DNA of 64,000 nucleotides from Thermocrispum agreste DSM 44070 (GCF_000427905.1 NZ_KE386603.1:801332-865331), one strand, 5' to 3'. Numbered from the stretch's first letter, positions 1-9,838 are shown. Notes: generated by a model from the sequence alone, not told the origin. Translations and numbers: made by a program.

Positions 1-1639
1 GCGCGGGGACGATCTCGGCGAGCGCGCGCCGCAGCGCGTACTTGGTCGTCTCCTTGGTGATCTTCTGCTCGAGCGGGATGGTCGACGCCACCCGGAACAC
101 CTCGGCGTCCAGGAACGGGACCCGCAGCTCCAGCGAGTTGGCCATGGTCATCTTGTCCGCCTTGACCAGGATGTCGCCGCGCAGCCAGGTGAACAGGTCG
201 ACGTGCTGCATCCGGGCGACCGGGTCCCAGCCCTCGGACAGCCGGTACGGCTCCGCCGTCACGTCGGCGTGGCCGACGTTGTCGTCGAACGTGCGCAGCA
301 CCCGGCGTAGCTGGTCGTCGCGGAAGATGCGCGCGTTGCCGTAGTAGCGCTCCTCCAGCGTCAGCGACCCGCGCCGCAGCAGGTCCTTGCCCTTGGTGCC
401 CTCCGGGATGCGCTGCGAGATCTTGCCCAGCGCACGGCGCATCGCACCGGGGACCTTCTCGAACGCGCGCAGCGAGATCGGCTCCCGGTAGATGGTGTAG
501 CCGCCGAACAGCTCGTCCGAGCCCTCGCCGGAGAGCACCACCTTGACGTGCTTGCGCGCCTCCCGTGCGATGAACCACAGCGGCACCAGCGCCGGGTCGG
601 CGACCGGATCGTCCAGGTACCAGACGATCAGTGGCAGCGCCTCCATCATCTCCTCGGCGTTGACCGTGCGCACCACGTGCTTGACGCCGATCGCCGCCGC
701 CGACTCCGCGGCCACGTCGACCTCGGAATACCCTTCCCGCTCGAAGCCGGTGGTGAACGTGATCAGGTCCGGGTTGTGCTCCTTGGCCAGCGCCGCGATC
801 GCGGTGGAGTCGATGCCGCCGGACAGGAAGGCCCCGACGGTGACGTCGGCCCGCATGTGCTTGGCCACCGAGTCACGCATCGCCTCGGCGATGCGGTGGT
901 GCAGCTCGGCGGGTTCGTCCACCGGTGTGGCGTTGAACACGGGGTGGAAGTAGCGGCGGATGTCCGGTTCGCCGCCCGGGCGCAACGTGAACAGGCACCC
1001 GGATTCCACCCGGCGGATCGCGGTGTGCAGGGTCTCCGGTTCCGGCACGTACTGCAGCACCAGGTAGTGCTGCAGCGCCGTGCGGTCCAGCTCCTTGGCC
1101 ATGCCGAGCTGCGGGGCTAGCTCGAGCAGCGACTTCTTCTCGCTGGCGAACGCGGTGCCGCCCGGTCCGGTGGCGTAGAACAGCGGCTTGATGCCGAACG
1201 GGTCGCGGGCGCCGAACACCACACGTTCCTGGGAGTCCCAGATCAGGAAGGCGAACATCCCGCGCAGCCGGGACACCGCCTCCTCGCCCCAGTGGTGGTA
1301 GGCGGCGACGATGGCCTCGCTGTCGCCCGAGGTGTGGAACACCGCGCCGTGCTTGTCGGCCAGCTCGGCGCGCAGTTCCAGGTAGTTGTAGATCTCGCCG
1401 TTGAACAGCAGCGTGTAGCGCTGCGGCGACTCGGGCGGGCCCCAGGTCAGCGGCTGATGCGAGTGCTCGACGTCGATGATGGACAGCCGGTTGAAGCCGA
1501 ACACCACCTCGGCGTCGGCCCAGGTCCGGTTCTCGTCCGGGCCGCGGTGCCGCTGACAGCGCAGTGCAGCGCCGACCGCCGGCCGCGCCTCGGCGGCGTC
1601 ATCCGTGTTGGTGCAGATCAATCCGAGCAGGCCGCACAC
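1..1639 (-). CDS. asnB: Asparagine synthetase (glutamine-hydrolysing), C-terminus cut by window edge
   Basis: Converts aspartate, glutamine and ATP to asparagine and glutamate in the cytoplasm. A GTG start at 1639 is followed directly by TGC, giving the N-terminal Cys2 nucleophile of class II glutamine amidotransferases (MCGLLGLI). Further on are the NTN-domain motifs RHRGPDE and FNGEIYNY, and then the synthetase PP-loop SGGIDSTAIA. About 546 residues are visible, and the family usually has 600-650, so the C-terminal end lies outside the window. It is divergent from ctaC, as in M. tuberculosis (Rv2201/Rv2200c). A GGGAC stretch before the GTG is a modest ribosome site. Confidence 0.95.
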   Translation of the reverse strand, partial: MCGLLGLICTNTDDAAEARPAVGAALRCQRHRGPDENRTWADAEVVFGFNRLSIIDVEHSHQPLTWGPPESPQRYTLLFNGEIYNYLELRAELADKHGAVFHTSGDSEAIVAAYHHWGEEAVSRLRGMFAFLIWDSQERVVFGARDPFGIKPLFYATGPGGTAFASEKKSLLELAPQLGMAKELDRTALQHYLVLQYVPEPETLHTAIRRVESGCLFTLRPGGEPDIRRYFHPVFNATPVDEPAELHHRIAEAMRDSVAKHMRADVTVGAFLSGGIDSTAIAALAKEHNPDLITFTTGFEREGYSEVDVAAESAAAIGVKHVVRTVNAEEMMEALPLIVWYLDDPVADPALVPLWFIAREARKHVKVVLSGEGSDELFGGYTIYREPISLRAFEKVPGAMRRALGKISQRIPEGTKGKDLLRRGSLTLEERYYGNARIFRDDQLRRVLRTFDDNVGHADVTAEPYRLSEGWDPVARMQHVDLFTWLRGDILVKADKMTMANSLELRVPFLDAEVFRVASTIPLEQKITKETTKYALRRALAEIVPA

Positions 1640-1699
1640 GCTTCGTCCCACACTCCCAGGCCGTCGATGCCACAAAGCTGCCGAAGCCGTGACAAGCTG

Positions 1700-1711
1700 T
1701 GACAGCTGTCA
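1700..1711. promoter_or_regulatory. 12-bp perfect palindrome in the asnB/ctaC divergent region
   Basis: TGACAGCTGTCA is a perfect palindrome, preceded by a further TGTGACA-like stretch (about 1689-1699). It lies between asnB (start 1639, minus) and ctaC (start 1839, plus), where an operator could act on either gene. A TAGGCT -10-like element for ctaC lies near 1781-1786. The regulator is unknown. Confidence 0.35.
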
Positions 1712-1838
1712 GTGAAGTATGCCCGCTCACAAACCCGGCCCGGCTGGATGCCCCACCGCGGGCGCGTCTGCGATATTCGGCTAGGCTCCCGAATTGATCC
1801 ACCGTAGTTCTCGGACTGGCACACCTAGGAGGCGCGGC

Positions 1839-2750
1839 GTGCGGACCAGCAGAGTCGCCACGGTCGCCGGGCTGGCAGGGCTGGTCGCCCTGACCACGAC
1901 CGGCTGCTCGGTCGAGGAGGTGCTCAGATTCGGCTGGCCGGAAGGCATCACGCCGGAGGCGCAGCAGATGCGGCAGCTGTGGATCGGCTCGGTCATCGCC
2001 GCGCTGGCCGTCGGTGCGCTGGTGTGGGGCCTGCTGATCTGGTCGGTGACCTTCCACCGCAAGAAGAAGGGTGACAGCGAGTTCCCCCGGCAGTTCCAGT
2101 ACAACGTGCCGCTGGAGATCTTCGCCGTCGGCCTGCCCACGGTCATGGTGTGCGGCCTGTTCTACTTCACCGTCACCACCGAGACCGACGTGGTGCGCAG
2201 CGACAAGCCGAACCCGGACGTCGTGGTCGACGTGACGGCCTTCCAGTGGAACTGGGAGTTCAGCTACCCGGGTGAGGAGACGCCCGACGGCGACGTGGTG
2301 CGGACCACGGGCAGCTCGTCGGAGATCCCGCTGCTGGTCCTGCCGACCGATCGGCGGATCCAGTTCAACATCCGCTCCACCGACGTCATCCACGCCTTCT
2401 GGGTGCCCGACCTGCTGTTCAAGCGGGACGTGATGCCGCAGCCGGAGCGCAACAACCAGGACGCGGACTTCCAGATCACCCGCATCGACCGGGAAGGTGC
2501 CTTCGTCGGGCGCTGTGCGGAACTGTGCGGCACCTACCACGCGGTGATGAACTTCGAGCTGCGTGCACTGTTGCCGGACAAGTACGAGCAGTACATGCAG
2601 CTGCGCCGGTCGGTGAACCCGCAGACCGGGCAGCCGTACACCGCCGCCGAGGCGCTGGAGGAGATGGACTGCGGCGAGCTGTGCAGCCCGACCGCGATCT
2701 CCACCAAGCCGTTCAACACCGACCGCCTCGCCCGGTCCGCCTCGGGCTGA
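1839..2750 (+). CDS. ctaC: Cytochrome c oxidase subunit II (CtaC)
   Basis: Carries the CuA centre that passes electrons from cytochrome c to the aa3 oxidase. The GTG at 1839 is chosen because AGGAGG lies 6 nt upstream and because it begins a lipoprotein signal with lipobox-like TTGC near residue 23. Two transmembrane segments follow, then the periplasmic cupredoxin fold. CuA ligands are in CAELCGTYH at about residues 226-234, and FQWNWEF is the usual aromatic motif before them. The length of 303 residues is normal. ctaF follows after a short gap, and the bc1 genes lie about 3 kb downstream. Confidence 0.96.
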   Translation: MRTSRVATVAGLAGLVALTTTGCSVEEVLRFGWPEGITPEAQQMRQLWIGSVIAALAVGALVWGLLIWSVTFHRKKKGDSEFPRQFQYNVPLEIFAVGLPTVMVCGLFYFTVTTETDVVRSDKPNPDVVVDVTAFQWNWEFSYPGEETPDGDVVRTTGSSSEIPLLVLPTDRRIQFNIRSTDVIHAFWVPDLLFKRDVMPQPERNNQDADFQITRIDREGAFVGRCAELCGTYHAVMNFELRALLPDKYEQYMQLRRSVNPQTGQPYTAAEALEEMDCGELCSPTAISTKPFNTDRLARSASG

Positions 2751-2779
2751 GCGCGCAAGCCAGGAAGTAAGGAACCGAC

Positions 2780-3211
2780 ATGAAGGTCGAAGCACGGGTC
2801 TTCGAAATCGTCACGGTCTTCGCGTTCCTCATTGCGGCCATCTACGGGGTGGCTACCGAGCTGTGGACCGAGGACGGCATCGAGCCGGTCGGCGTGGTCG
2901 CGCTGTTGCTCACCGGTGGCCTGGCGCTGATCGCGGGCAGCTACTTCCGGTTCGTCGCGCGCCGCATCACGCCGCGGCCGGAGGACAACGACGAGGCCGA
3001 GGTGAGCGACGGCGCGGGGGAGATGGGCTTCTTCAGCCCCGGCAGCTACTGGCCGGTGGGCATCGCGGCCTCCGCTGCCGTGGCTGGCATCGGCTTGGCC
3101 TTCTTCGAGGCCTGGGTGTTCTTCCTCGGCGCCGCGTTGGTGCTCGTCACCGTCGGTGGTCTGGTGTTCGAGTACCACCGCGGGAGCCCGCGGCACGGCT
3201 CGGGCGGGTGA
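2780..3211 (+). CDS. ctaF: Cytochrome c oxidase subunit IV, actinobacterial type (CtaF)
   Basis: Small integral membrane subunit (143 residues) of the actinobacterial aa3 oxidase. Four hydrophobic segments can be seen: two in the first half (VFEIVTVFAFLIAAIYGV; VGVVALLLTGGLALIAGSYF) and two in the second (PVGIAASAAVAGIGLAFF; FLGAALVLVTVGGLVF). The motif GFFSPGSYWP between the pairs is typical of the family. The ATG at 2780 follows an AAGGA-type ribosome site. It sits directly downstream of ctaC, so the two are probably co-transcribed. Confidence 0.93.
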   Translation: MKVEARVFEIVTVFAFLIAAIYGVATELWTEDGIEPVGVVALLLTGGLALIAGSYFRFVARRITPRPEDNDEAEVSDGAGEMGFFSPGSYWPVGIAASAAVAGIGLAFFEAWVFFLGAALVLVTVGGLVFEYHRGSPRHGSGG

Positions 3212-3285
3212 GTCGTCCTCCCGGTTAGCTCGACTGATGGTCGGCGGAGTGCCGCGTCGGCCGCTGTTGTGCCAGGCTCACACAT

Positions 3286-4014
3286 GTGACCGATGCGCAT
3301 GCGCCCGACATCGACCCGCTGGCGCAGCTGGGCCAGCGCCTGGCCGGCGGATCGGTGCACACCGTCGTTCTCGTCGAAGGGCTCAGCGACCAGGCGGCCG
3401 TCGAAGTCGTGGCCGAGCGATGCGGACACCGGCCCGGCCGAGACGGCTTCGCGGTGGTCCCGATGCACGGAGCGACCAACGTCGGCCGCTTTCTCCACCG
3501 CCTCAGCGGGCTCGGCCTGTGTCTGGTGGTGCTGACCGATGCCAACGAAGCCCCCGGCATCCGTCGGCGCCTGACCGATGCGGGTGTCCCGGAGGCGGTG
3601 CTTTGTGTCTGCGCACCCGACTTGGAGGCGGAACTCATCAGGGCACTCGGTGCCCGACGGGTCCAGTCGCTCATCGCCGAGCAAGGCGACGAGCGCGCAT
3701 TCCGGTCACTGCAGAAGCAGCCCGAGTGGCGCGGCAAACCGGTCGAGGAACAGCTGCGGCGCTTCTTCGGCGCCGGGTCCGGCCGCAAGCTCCGCTACGG
3801 GCGGGTGCTGGCGCAGCACCTCTCGCCGACGGCGCTGCCAGCACCGCTGCGTGAGGTGATGCGGACGATTCAGGGTCAGCGAGGCGGAGCTTCAGTCCTG
3901 GCCGGCCAGCGACTGGGACAGCGCGACCCACCGGTCGAGCAGCTGCGCGGCGGCTCCGGAGTCGAGCGCCTCGGCCGCCCGCTCGATGCCCGCGGCGATG
4001 TCGTCGACGAGTGA
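3286..4014 (+). CDS. Stand-alone TOPRIM-domain protein; 3' end overlaps trpD
   Basis: A 242-residue protein with a TOPRIM-like fold. The strand-1 motif VVLVEGLSD supplies the catalytic-type Glu (about residue 32), and LTDANE (about residues 84-89) stands where the DxD motif is usual. Families with this domain (OLD nucleases, primases) hydrolyse or transfer nucleotidyl groups with Mg2+. No ATPase or other domain is present, so the substrate is unknown. The GTG at 3286 begins VTDAHAPDIDP. The last 40 codons or so run antisense through the 3' end of trpD, so the tail after about residue 202 may be a read-through extension rather than part of the fold. Confidence 0.7.
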   Translation: MTDAHAPDIDPLAQLGQRLAGGSVHTVVLVEGLSDQAAVEVVAERCGHRPGRDGFAVVPMHGATNVGRFLHRLSGLGLCLVVLTDANEAPGIRRRLTDAGVPEAVLCVCAPDLEAELIRALGARRVQSLIAEQGDERAFRSLQKQPEWRGKPVEEQLRRFFGAGSGRKLRYGRVLAQHLSPTALPAPLREVMRTIQGQRGGASVLAGQRLGQRDPPVEQLRGGSGVERLGRPLDARGDVVDE

Positions 4015-4938
4015 GCCGCCGAACCCGGAGAACGCGGCCAGCGCCGCGCCGGCGTTGAGCAGGACGGCGTCCCGGACCGGCCCGGTCTCGCCGGCGACCA
4101 GAGCGCGGACGACAGCGGCGTTCTGCTCCGCGTCACCACCGCGCAGGTCCTCGGCCGCGGCCCGGTCGATGCCGACGTCGCGCGGGTCGAACGAATGCAC
4201 CGTGACGTTCTCGCCCGCCACGCGCCACACCGTGCTCGTGGTCGTGGTGGTGAGCTCGTCCAGGCCGTCGTCACCGCGCACCACCAGCGCGCTCGCCTTC
4301 CGCGCGGCGAACACGTTGGCGATCACCTCGAGCTTGTCCGGGTAAGCGCACCCCACCAGCCCGGCGTTCGGCCGAGCCGGGTTGGTCAGCGGTCCCAGCA
4401 GGTTGAAGATCGTCGGAATGCCCAGTTCACGCCGGGTGGGGCCGGCGAACCGCAGCGCGGGGTGGAACACCGGGGCGAAGCAGAACCCGATGCCGAGCTC
4501 GGTGACGCAGCGCGCGACCGCTTCCGGCTCCAGCGCGGCCACCACACCGAGAGCCTCCAGGACGTCGGCGGCACCGCACTTGGACGACGCCGACCGGTTG
4601 CCGTGCTTGACCACCGGCGCTCCGGCCGCCGCCGTGACGATGGCGCTCATCGTGGAGATGTTCACCGAGCCGGAGCGGTCCCCGCCGGTGCCCACGATGT
4701 CGACCGCGGGGCCGGGCACGTCGAACGTGCGGGCGTTGGCCAGCATCCCGTCGGCCATGCCGACGACCTCTTCCGCCGTCTCGCCCTTGGCCCGCAGGCC
4801 GACCGCCAGCGCGGCGATCTGCGACGGGGTGGCTTCGCCGGACATCACCTGGTTCATCGCCCACCTGGTCTGCGCGGCGCTCAGGTTCTCGCCCGCGACC
4901 AGGCGGTTGAGCAGGTCCGGCCAGGTCTCGGTCGTCAT
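3892..4938 (-). CDS. trpD: Anthranilate phosphoribosyltransferase
   Basis: Transfers phosphoribose from PRPP to anthranilate, the second step of the tryptophan branch. The 348-residue protein begins MTTETWPDLLNRL. It shows the PRPP/anthranilate motifs VGTGGDRSGSVNIST (about 85-99), KHGNRSASSKCGAADVLE (about 117-134) and FNLLGPLTNP (about 178-187). It lies apart from the trpE-C-B-A cluster at 40-45 kb, as in mycobacteria (Rv2192c). The start ATG overlaps the stop of the upstream receiver-like gene by 1 nt (TGATG), so the two are translationally coupled. Confidence 0.96.
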   Translation of the reverse strand: MTTETWPDLLNRLVAGENLSAAQTRWAMNQVMSGEATPSQIAALAVGLRAKGETAEEVVGMADGMLANARTFDVPGPAVDIVGTGGDRSGSVNISTMSAIVTAAAGAPVVKHGNRSASSKCGAADVLEALGVVAALEPEAVARCVTELGIGFCFAPVFHPALRFAGPTRRELGIPTIFNLLGPLTNPARPNAGLVGCAYPDKLEVIANVFAARKASALVVRGDDGLDELTTTTTSTVWRVAGENVTVHSFDPRDVGIDRAAAEDLRGGDAEQNAAVVRALVAGETGPVRDAVLLNAGAALAAFSGFGGSLVDDIAAGIERAAEALDSGAAAQLLDRWVALSQSLAGQD

Positions 4939-5351
4939 CACCGGGCCCGGACGGCGGGAACCTTGTGCGAGCGCAGCACGTCCGCGACGACGTCGCCGGT
5001 CGCGATCGGGTCGAACGGATGCACGATCACCGCGTCCGCCTGCGACCAGGTGGCCAGCCACCGGTCGTCCTTGCGGCGCACCGCGACGACGATCGGCGGG
5101 CAGTCGGTCAGCTCGTTCTTCAGCTGCCTGCACAGCCCCATGCCGCCGTTCGGCTGCGCCTCGCCGTCCAGGATCGCCAGATCGATGCCGCCTTGGTCAC
5201 ACTCGGCGATCACGTCGGCGACCTTGTCGACCTCCACGTAGGTGAGCCGAGGCAGATCGCTTGCCGGGCGCCGCCCGACCGCGCTGATGATCGACTCCCT
5301 CACCTGGGGTTTGTGGCTGTACACCAGGACAGTGCGCACCTCGCTGGTCAT
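4938..5351 (-). CDS. Atypical receiver-domain protein (pseudo-receiver)
   Basis: A 137-residue protein with the alternating strand/helix pattern of a CheY-like receiver and no output domain. The strand-3 site LAILDGEA keeps an Asp (about residue 62). The N-terminal acidic pair is replaced (VLVYSHKPQVR), and the usual strand-5 Lys-Pro is His-Pro (VIVHPFDP). Phosphorylation by the standard mechanism is therefore doubtful. A TAGAGT -10-like element ends 7 nt before the ATG at 5351, which suggests a leaderless transcript. Its stop overlaps the trpD start, so it is probably co-expressed with trpD. Its function is not known to me. Confidence 0.75.
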   Translation of the reverse strand: MTSEVRTVLVYSHKPQVRESIISAVGRRPASDLPRLTYVEVDKVADVIAECDQGGIDLAILDGEAQPNGGMGLCRQLKNELTDCPPIVVAVRRKDDRWLATWSQADAVIVHPFDPIATGDVVADVLRSHKVPAVRAR

Positions 5352-5430
5352 GCCTGTGACTCTAGCCCGTCGGGTGAGGCAGCCAACACAGAGCTACCCG
5401 GGGGCGCGGGGTCGGGCATGAAGGGACATA

Positions 5431-6066
5431 ATGCGAGGCGTGACTACGGCAGCCCCAACGATCAGCCAGCGGGTGCACTCGCTGAACCGGCCGAACATGG
5501 TCAGCGTCGGCACCATCGTCTGGCTCTCCAGCGAGCTGATGTTCTTCGCTGGGCTCTTCGCGATGTTCTTCACCGTGAAGGCCCAGAACACCGCAGAGAA
5601 CTGGCCGCCGAACCCGCCAGGGTGGAGCGAGCCGGAGCCGTTCGTGCTCAACCTGCCGTGGGCGTTGCCGTTCACGATCATCCTGGTCGCCTCGTCGTTC
5701 ACCTGCCAGCTCGGTGTGTTCGCCGCCGAGCGCGGTGACGTCTTCGGGTTGCGCCGCTGGTACCTGCTCACCCTGTTCATGGGTGCGCTGTTCCTGTTCG
5801 GCCAGGTCTACGAGTACTTCCAGCTCGTGGACGAAGGCGTGACCATGCAGGCCAACGGGTTCGGGACGGTGTTCTACATGACCACCGGCTTCCACGGCCT
5901 GCACGTGCTCGGTGGCCTGATCGCCTTCGCGATGCTGCTCATCCGCACCAAGATGAGCAAGTTCACACCCGCGCAGGCCACCTCGGCGATCGTGGTGTCG
6001 TACTACTGGCACTTCGTCGACATCGTGTGGATCGGCCTGTTCGCGGTGATCTACATCGTGCCGTGA
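5431..6066 (+). CDS. ctaE: Cytochrome c oxidase subunit III (CtaE)
   Basis: Membrane subunit III of the aa3 oxidase (211 residues, five hydrophobic segments). Family motifs include [11 protein letters not shown] in the first helix, FHGLHVLGG in the middle, and [14 protein letters not shown] near the C-terminus, with the conserved His/Glu pattern around the helix bundle. The ATG at 5431 is preceded by AAGGGA 5 nt upstream. GTG at 5440 is a possible alternative. It is followed by qcrC, qcrA and qcrB, the order known for the actinobacterial bc1-aa3 supercomplex locus. Confidence 0.96.
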   Translation: MRGVTTAAPTISQRVHSLNRPNMVSVGTIVWLSSELMFFAGLFAMFFTVKAQNTAENWPPNPPGWSEPEPFVLNLPWALPFTIILVASSFTCQLGVFAAERGDVFGLRRWYLLTLFMGALFLFGQVYEYFQLVDEGVTMQANGFGTVFYMTTGFHGLHVLGGLIAFAMLLIRTKMSKFTPAQATSAIVVSYYWHFVDIVWIGLFAVIYIVP

Positions 6067-6139
6067 CAGGCGTGCGAGGAACTGCCGAAGCACAAGGACT
6101 TGACAACAAGACAGCCGCAACGCCCGAACTGACAGCAAG

Positions 6140-7006
6140 GTGCCGAAGATGACATCTCCGACGCCCCGGGGCACTGACACCGGGGAGCAGGTCCCCAGGA
6201 CCCGCCGGCCGCGTGCGGGCAGGACGCGCCGCCGCATCGCCGGGCTGGTAGCCCTCGGCCTGGCGCTCATGGTCGCCGGCGGACTTTACGCCCTGTTCGC
6301 GCCCAAGCCGCAGACCGCGCAGGCGGACAGCAAGCAGCTGAGCGCACTGGAGCGCAAAGGCGCCGAGGTCTACAACACCACGTGCATCACCTGCCACGGC
6401 AAGAACCTCGAGGGCGTCAAGGGACGGGGCCCGAGCCTGATCGGCATCGGTGAGGCGGCGGTCTACTTCCAGACCTCGACCGGGCGGATGCCGATGGCGC
6501 GCCAGGAGGCGCAGGCCCAGCGCAAGCCGCCGCGGCTGACGCCGGAGGAGATCGACGCCGTGTCCGCCTACGTGCAGGCGCACGGCGGCGGCCCGGCGCG
6601 GCCGGAGGAGAAGGGCAAGGAGCTGCGCGGCGACAACCCGGCGCGCGGTGGCGAGCTGTTCCGGCTCAACTGCGCCTCGTGCCACAACTTCACCGGCAAG
6701 GGCGGCGCGCTGTCGTCCGGGAAGTTCGCGCCGCCGCTGCAGCCGGCGAACGAGGAGCAGATCTACACCGCGATGCTCACCGGTCCGCAGAACATGCCGA
6801 AGTTCTCCGACCGGCAGCTGTCGCCGGAGGAGAAGAAGGACATCATCGCCTTCATCAAGTCGGTCAACGACGGCAACAACAACCCGGGTGGGATGTCGCT
6901 GGGCGGCTTCGGACCGTGGTCCGAGGGCATCGTCGCCTGGGTGGTCGGGATCGCCGCCATCGTCGGCGTGACCCTGTGGATTGGAACGAGGGCTGGGCAT
7001 GAGTAG
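6140..7006 (+). CDS. qcrC: Di-heme cytochrome c subunit of the bc1 complex (QcrC)
   Basis: Actinobacterial cytochrome cc that replaces soluble cytochrome c and links the bc1 complex directly to the oxidase. There is an N-terminal transmembrane anchor (about residues 35-55). Two c-type heme sites follow, CITCH near residue 82 and CASCH near residue 178, and a C-terminal transmembrane helix ends in WIGTRAGHE. The sixth-ligand Met candidates lie in GRMPMA and PQNMPKFS. The start may be GTG 6140 or ATG 6149. The 3' end overlaps the qcrA start. Confidence 0.95.
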   Translation: MPKMTSPTPRGTDTGEQVPRTRRPRAGRTRRRIAGLVALGLALMVAGGLYALFAPKPQTAQADSKQLSALERKGAEVYNTTCITCHGKNLEGVKGRGPSLIGIGEAAVYFQTSTGRMPMARQEAQAQRKPPRLTPEEIDAVSAYVQAHGGGPARPEEKGKELRGDNPARGGELFRLNCASCHNFTGKGGALSSGKFAPPLQPANEEQIYTAMLTGPQNMPKFSDRQLSPEEKKDIIAFIKSVNDGNNNPGGMSLGGFGPWSEGIVAWVVGIAAIVGVTLWIGTRAGHE

Positions 7007-8147
7007 CGAGAACGAGGAGCGGTTGCCCACCGCCGCCGAGCTCGCCGAGATGGATCGCGACCAGCTGGTCAGGCTCGGCGGGAAGCTGGACGGCGTCGAG
7101 CTGGTGGAGTACCCCGACCCGTGGCCGGTGCAGGGCACCAAGGCGGAGAAGCGTGCCGCCCGCGGCGTCACGATGATGTTCCTGCTCGGGACGTTGCTCG
7201 GCGTCGCGTTCCTGGGCGTGCTGCTGTGGTGGCCGTGGGAGTACAAGTCGCCGGACGACGAGGTCGGTGAGTTCTGGTACAGCCTGTACACCCCGCTGCT
7301 GGGCATCACGCTCGGCGGCGCGGTGCTGTGCTTCGCGTTCGGCGTGCTGATGTACACCCGCCGGTTCCTGCCGCAGGAGCTGGCCGTCCAGGAGCGCGGG
7401 GACAACCTGGGCGCCGGTTCCGACGAAATCCACCGGCAGACGTTCCTGGCGCACGTGACCGACGCCGGAGCGCGCAGCACCATCGGCAGGCGCAAGGCGA
7501 TCCTGGGCAGCGCCGGGCTCGGCCTCGGGGTGCTCGGCCTGGGAGCGGCGGTGCTGCCGGTCATCGGCTTCGTCAAGAACCCGTGGTCGAAGGATCAGGA
7601 CCCGCGCGACACGCTGGCGCACACCGGGTGGCTGCCGCGCGACGGGGAGAAGGTCTACCTGCGCCGCAACACCGGCCACCCGCACGAGGTGTCGCTGGTC
7701 CGGCCGGAGGACCTGGACGCGGGCGCGATGGAGACGGTGTTCCCGTTCCGCGAGTCCGAGCGCAACGACCCGGAAGCGCTGTCCGCGGCACTGAAGCGGG
7801 TCGACAACCCGGTCATGCTGATCCGGCTGCGGCCGGAGGACGCGGCCAGGGTGATCAAGCGCAAGGGCCAGGAGGACTTCAACTACGGCGACTACTACGC
7901 CTACACGAAGATCTGCAGCCACGTGGGTTGCCCGACGTCGCTGTACGAGCAGCGCACCAACCGGATCCTGTGCCCGTGCCACCAGTCGCAGTTTGACGCA
8001 CTGCAGTACGCCAAGCCGGTGTTCGGCCCGGCGACCAGGGCACTGGCGCAATTGCCCATCACGGTGGATCCTGAGACTGGATACTTCATGGCCAAGGGCG
8101 ACTTCATCGAGCCGGTCGGGCCCGCGTATTGGGAGCGTGAGTCATGA
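6999..8147 (+). CDS. qcrA: Rieske iron-sulfur subunit of the bc1 complex (QcrA)
   Basis: Transfers electrons from menaquinol to the cytochrome cc subunit. The actinobacterial form has an extended N-terminus with three transmembrane segments (about residues 50-75, 90-115 and 165-190). The C-terminal Rieske domain holds the [2Fe-2S] ligands in CSHVGC and CPCHQSQFD. The ATG at 6999 overlaps the last codons of qcrC and the gene ends in an ATGA overlap with qcrB, so translation is coupled along the operon. The length of 382 residues is normal for this subtype. Confidence 0.96.
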   Translation: MSSENEERLPTAAELAEMDRDQLVRLGGKLDGVELVEYPDPWPVQGTKAEKRAARGVTMMFLLGTLLGVAFLGVLLWWPWEYKSPDDEVGEFWYSLYTPLLGITLGGAVLCFAFGVLMYTRRFLPQELAVQERGDNLGAGSDEIHRQTFLAHVTDAGARSTIGRRKAILGSAGLGLGVLGLGAAVLPVIGFVKNPWSKDQDPRDTLAHTGWLPRDGEKVYLRRNTGHPHEVSLVRPEDLDAGAMETVFPFRESERNDPEALSAALKRVDNPVMLIRLRPEDAARVIKRKGQEDFNYGDYYAYTKICSHVGCPTSLYEQRTNRILCPCHQSQFDALQYAKPVFGPATRALAQLPITVDPETGYFMAKGDFIEPVGPAYWERES

Positions 8148-9820
8148 GCGAGCTGACGACCCCGACCAGGGGGGACTCCCTGATCAAGCGCCTGGCCGGC
8201 AGGCAGCTGGACGAGGTGGACAAGCGCTACCGCGCGGCCAAGGGCATCCGCCACCAGCTGAACAAGGTCTTCCCGACCCACTGGTCGTTCCTGCTCGGCG
8301 AGATCGCGCTGTACAGCTTCATCATCCTGCTGCTGTCCGGCGTGTACCTGACGCTGTTCTTCGACCCCTCCATGGAGGAGGTCGTCTACGACGGCAGCTT
8401 CACCAACCTGCAGGGCGTGGAGATGTCCCGCGCCTTCGAGACCACCCTGAACATCTCGTTCGACGTGCGGGGCGGCCTGCTGATCCGGCAGATCCACCAC
8501 TGGGCCGCGCTGATCTTCGTCGCCGCGATGTTCATCCACATGCTCCGGGTGTTCTTCACCGGTGCGTTCCGCCGCCCGCGCGAAGCCAACTGGGTGATCG
8601 GGGCGCTGCTGCTCATCCTGGGCATGTTCGAGGGCTTCTTCGGCTACTCGCTGCCGGACGACCTGCTGTCCGGTACCGGTCTGCGCGCCACGATGTCCGG
8701 CATCGTGCTCTCCACGCCGGTGATCGGCACGTGGCTGCACTGGGCGCTGTTCGGCGGTGAGTTCCCGGGCAACGAGATCATCCCGCGCCTGTACACACTG
8801 CACATCCTGATCGTCCCCGGCATCATGCTGGCGCTGGTGGCGGTACACCTGGGCCTGGTGTGGTACCAGAAGCACACCCAGTTCCCCGGCGTGCGGCGCA
8901 CCGAGAACAACGTGGTCGGCGTGCGGATCATGCCGTACTTCGCGCTGAAGGCCGGCTCGTTCTTCCTGGTCGTCACCGGCGTGATCGTGGCGATGGCGGG
9001 CCTGTTCCAGATCAACGCGGTGTGGAACATCGGCCCGTACCTGACCTCGCAGGTGTCCGCGGGCTCGCAGCCGGACTGGTATCTGGCGTGGGCGGACGGC
9101 ATCCTGCGTATCTGGCCGGCGTGGGAGCTCTACCTCGGGCCGTACACCATCCCGCCGGTGTTCTTCGCGGGTGCGGTCGGGATGCCGATCCTGTTCGGGC
9201 TGCTGATCGCCTACCCGTGGATCGAACGCAAGTTCAGCAAGGACACCGCGCATCACAACCTGTTGCAGCGTCCGCGTGACGTCCCGGTCCGCACCGGCAT
9301 CGGCGTGATGGCGTTGACATTCATCTCCGTGCTGGAGATCTCCGGCTTCAACGACATCATCGCCTTCACGTTCGACATCTCGTTGAACGCGATGACCTGG
9401 ATCGGCCGGATCGGCCTGTTGGTGCTGCCGCCGATCGCCTACTACGTCACCTACCGGATCTGCCTCGGGTTGCAGCGGTCCGACCGTGAGGTGCTGGAAC
9501 ACGGCGTGGAGACCGGCATCATCAAGCGGACGCCGGAAGGCGCGTTCATCGAGATCCACCAGCCGCTCGGCCCGGTGGACGAGCACGGCCACCCGATCCC
9601 ACTGGAGTACCAGGGCGCGCCGGTGCCGAAGAAGATGAACGAGCTCGGCTTCGCGGGCAAGCCGGTGTCCGGCTCGTTCCTGACCCCGGATCCGCCGGAG
9701 GAGGTCGAGGCGCTGGAGCGGGCGCGGGCCGCGCAGCACGGCGACGGCCGGGCGGCCATCACCTCCGGCAACGGTCAGGCGAGCGGATCCCGCACGGAGG
9801 TCGAGTCGCGCGCGAAGTAG
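8144..9820 (+). CDS. qcrB: Cytochrome b subunit of the bc1 complex (QcrB)
   Basis: Menaquinol-oxidising membrane subunit with about eight transmembrane helices (558 residues). Heme-ligand histidines are in [16 protein letters not shown] and in [19 protein letters not shown]. The Qo-site motif is [10 protein letters not shown], the actinobacterial form of PEWY. A cytoplasmic C-terminal tail of roughly 120 residues is typical of actinobacteria. It is the last gene of the qcr operon: the ATG overlaps the qcrA stop, and a strong hairpin follows at 9839-9873. Confidence 0.97.
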   Translation: MSELTTPTRGDSLIKRLAGRQLDEVDKRYRAAKGIRHQLNKVFPTHWSFLLGEIALYSFIILLLSGVYLTLFFDPSMEEVVYDGSFTNLQGVEMSRAFETTLNISFDVRGGLLIRQIHHWAALIFVAAMFIHMLRVFFTGAFRRPREANWVIGALLLILGMFEGFFGYSLPDDLLSGTGLRATMSGIVLSTPVIGTWLHWALFGGEFPGNEIIPRLYTLHILIVPGIMLALVAVHLGLVWYQKHTQFPGVRRTENNVVGVRIMPYFALKAGSFFLVVTGVIVAMAGLFQINAVWNIGPYLTSQVSAGSQPDWYLAWADGILRIWPAWELYLGPYTIPPVFFAGAVGMPILFGLLIAYPWIERKFSKDTAHHNLLQRPRDVPVRTGIGVMALTFISVLEISGFNDIIAFTFDISLNAMTWIGRIGLLVLPPIAYYVTYRICLGLQRSDREVLEHGVETGIIKRTPEGAFIEIHQPLGPVDEHGHPIPLEYQGAPVPKKMNELGFAGKPVSGSFLTPDPPEEVEALERARAAQHGDGRAAITSGNGQASGSRTEVESRAK

Positions 9821-9838
9821 CCCCAGGCTGTTCACAGG

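Noticed and set aside
4195-5241. Long open frames antisense to trpD and the receiver gene
   Set aside because: They are the usual mirror frames of high-GC genes and lack family motifs. The minus-strand genes are clear.
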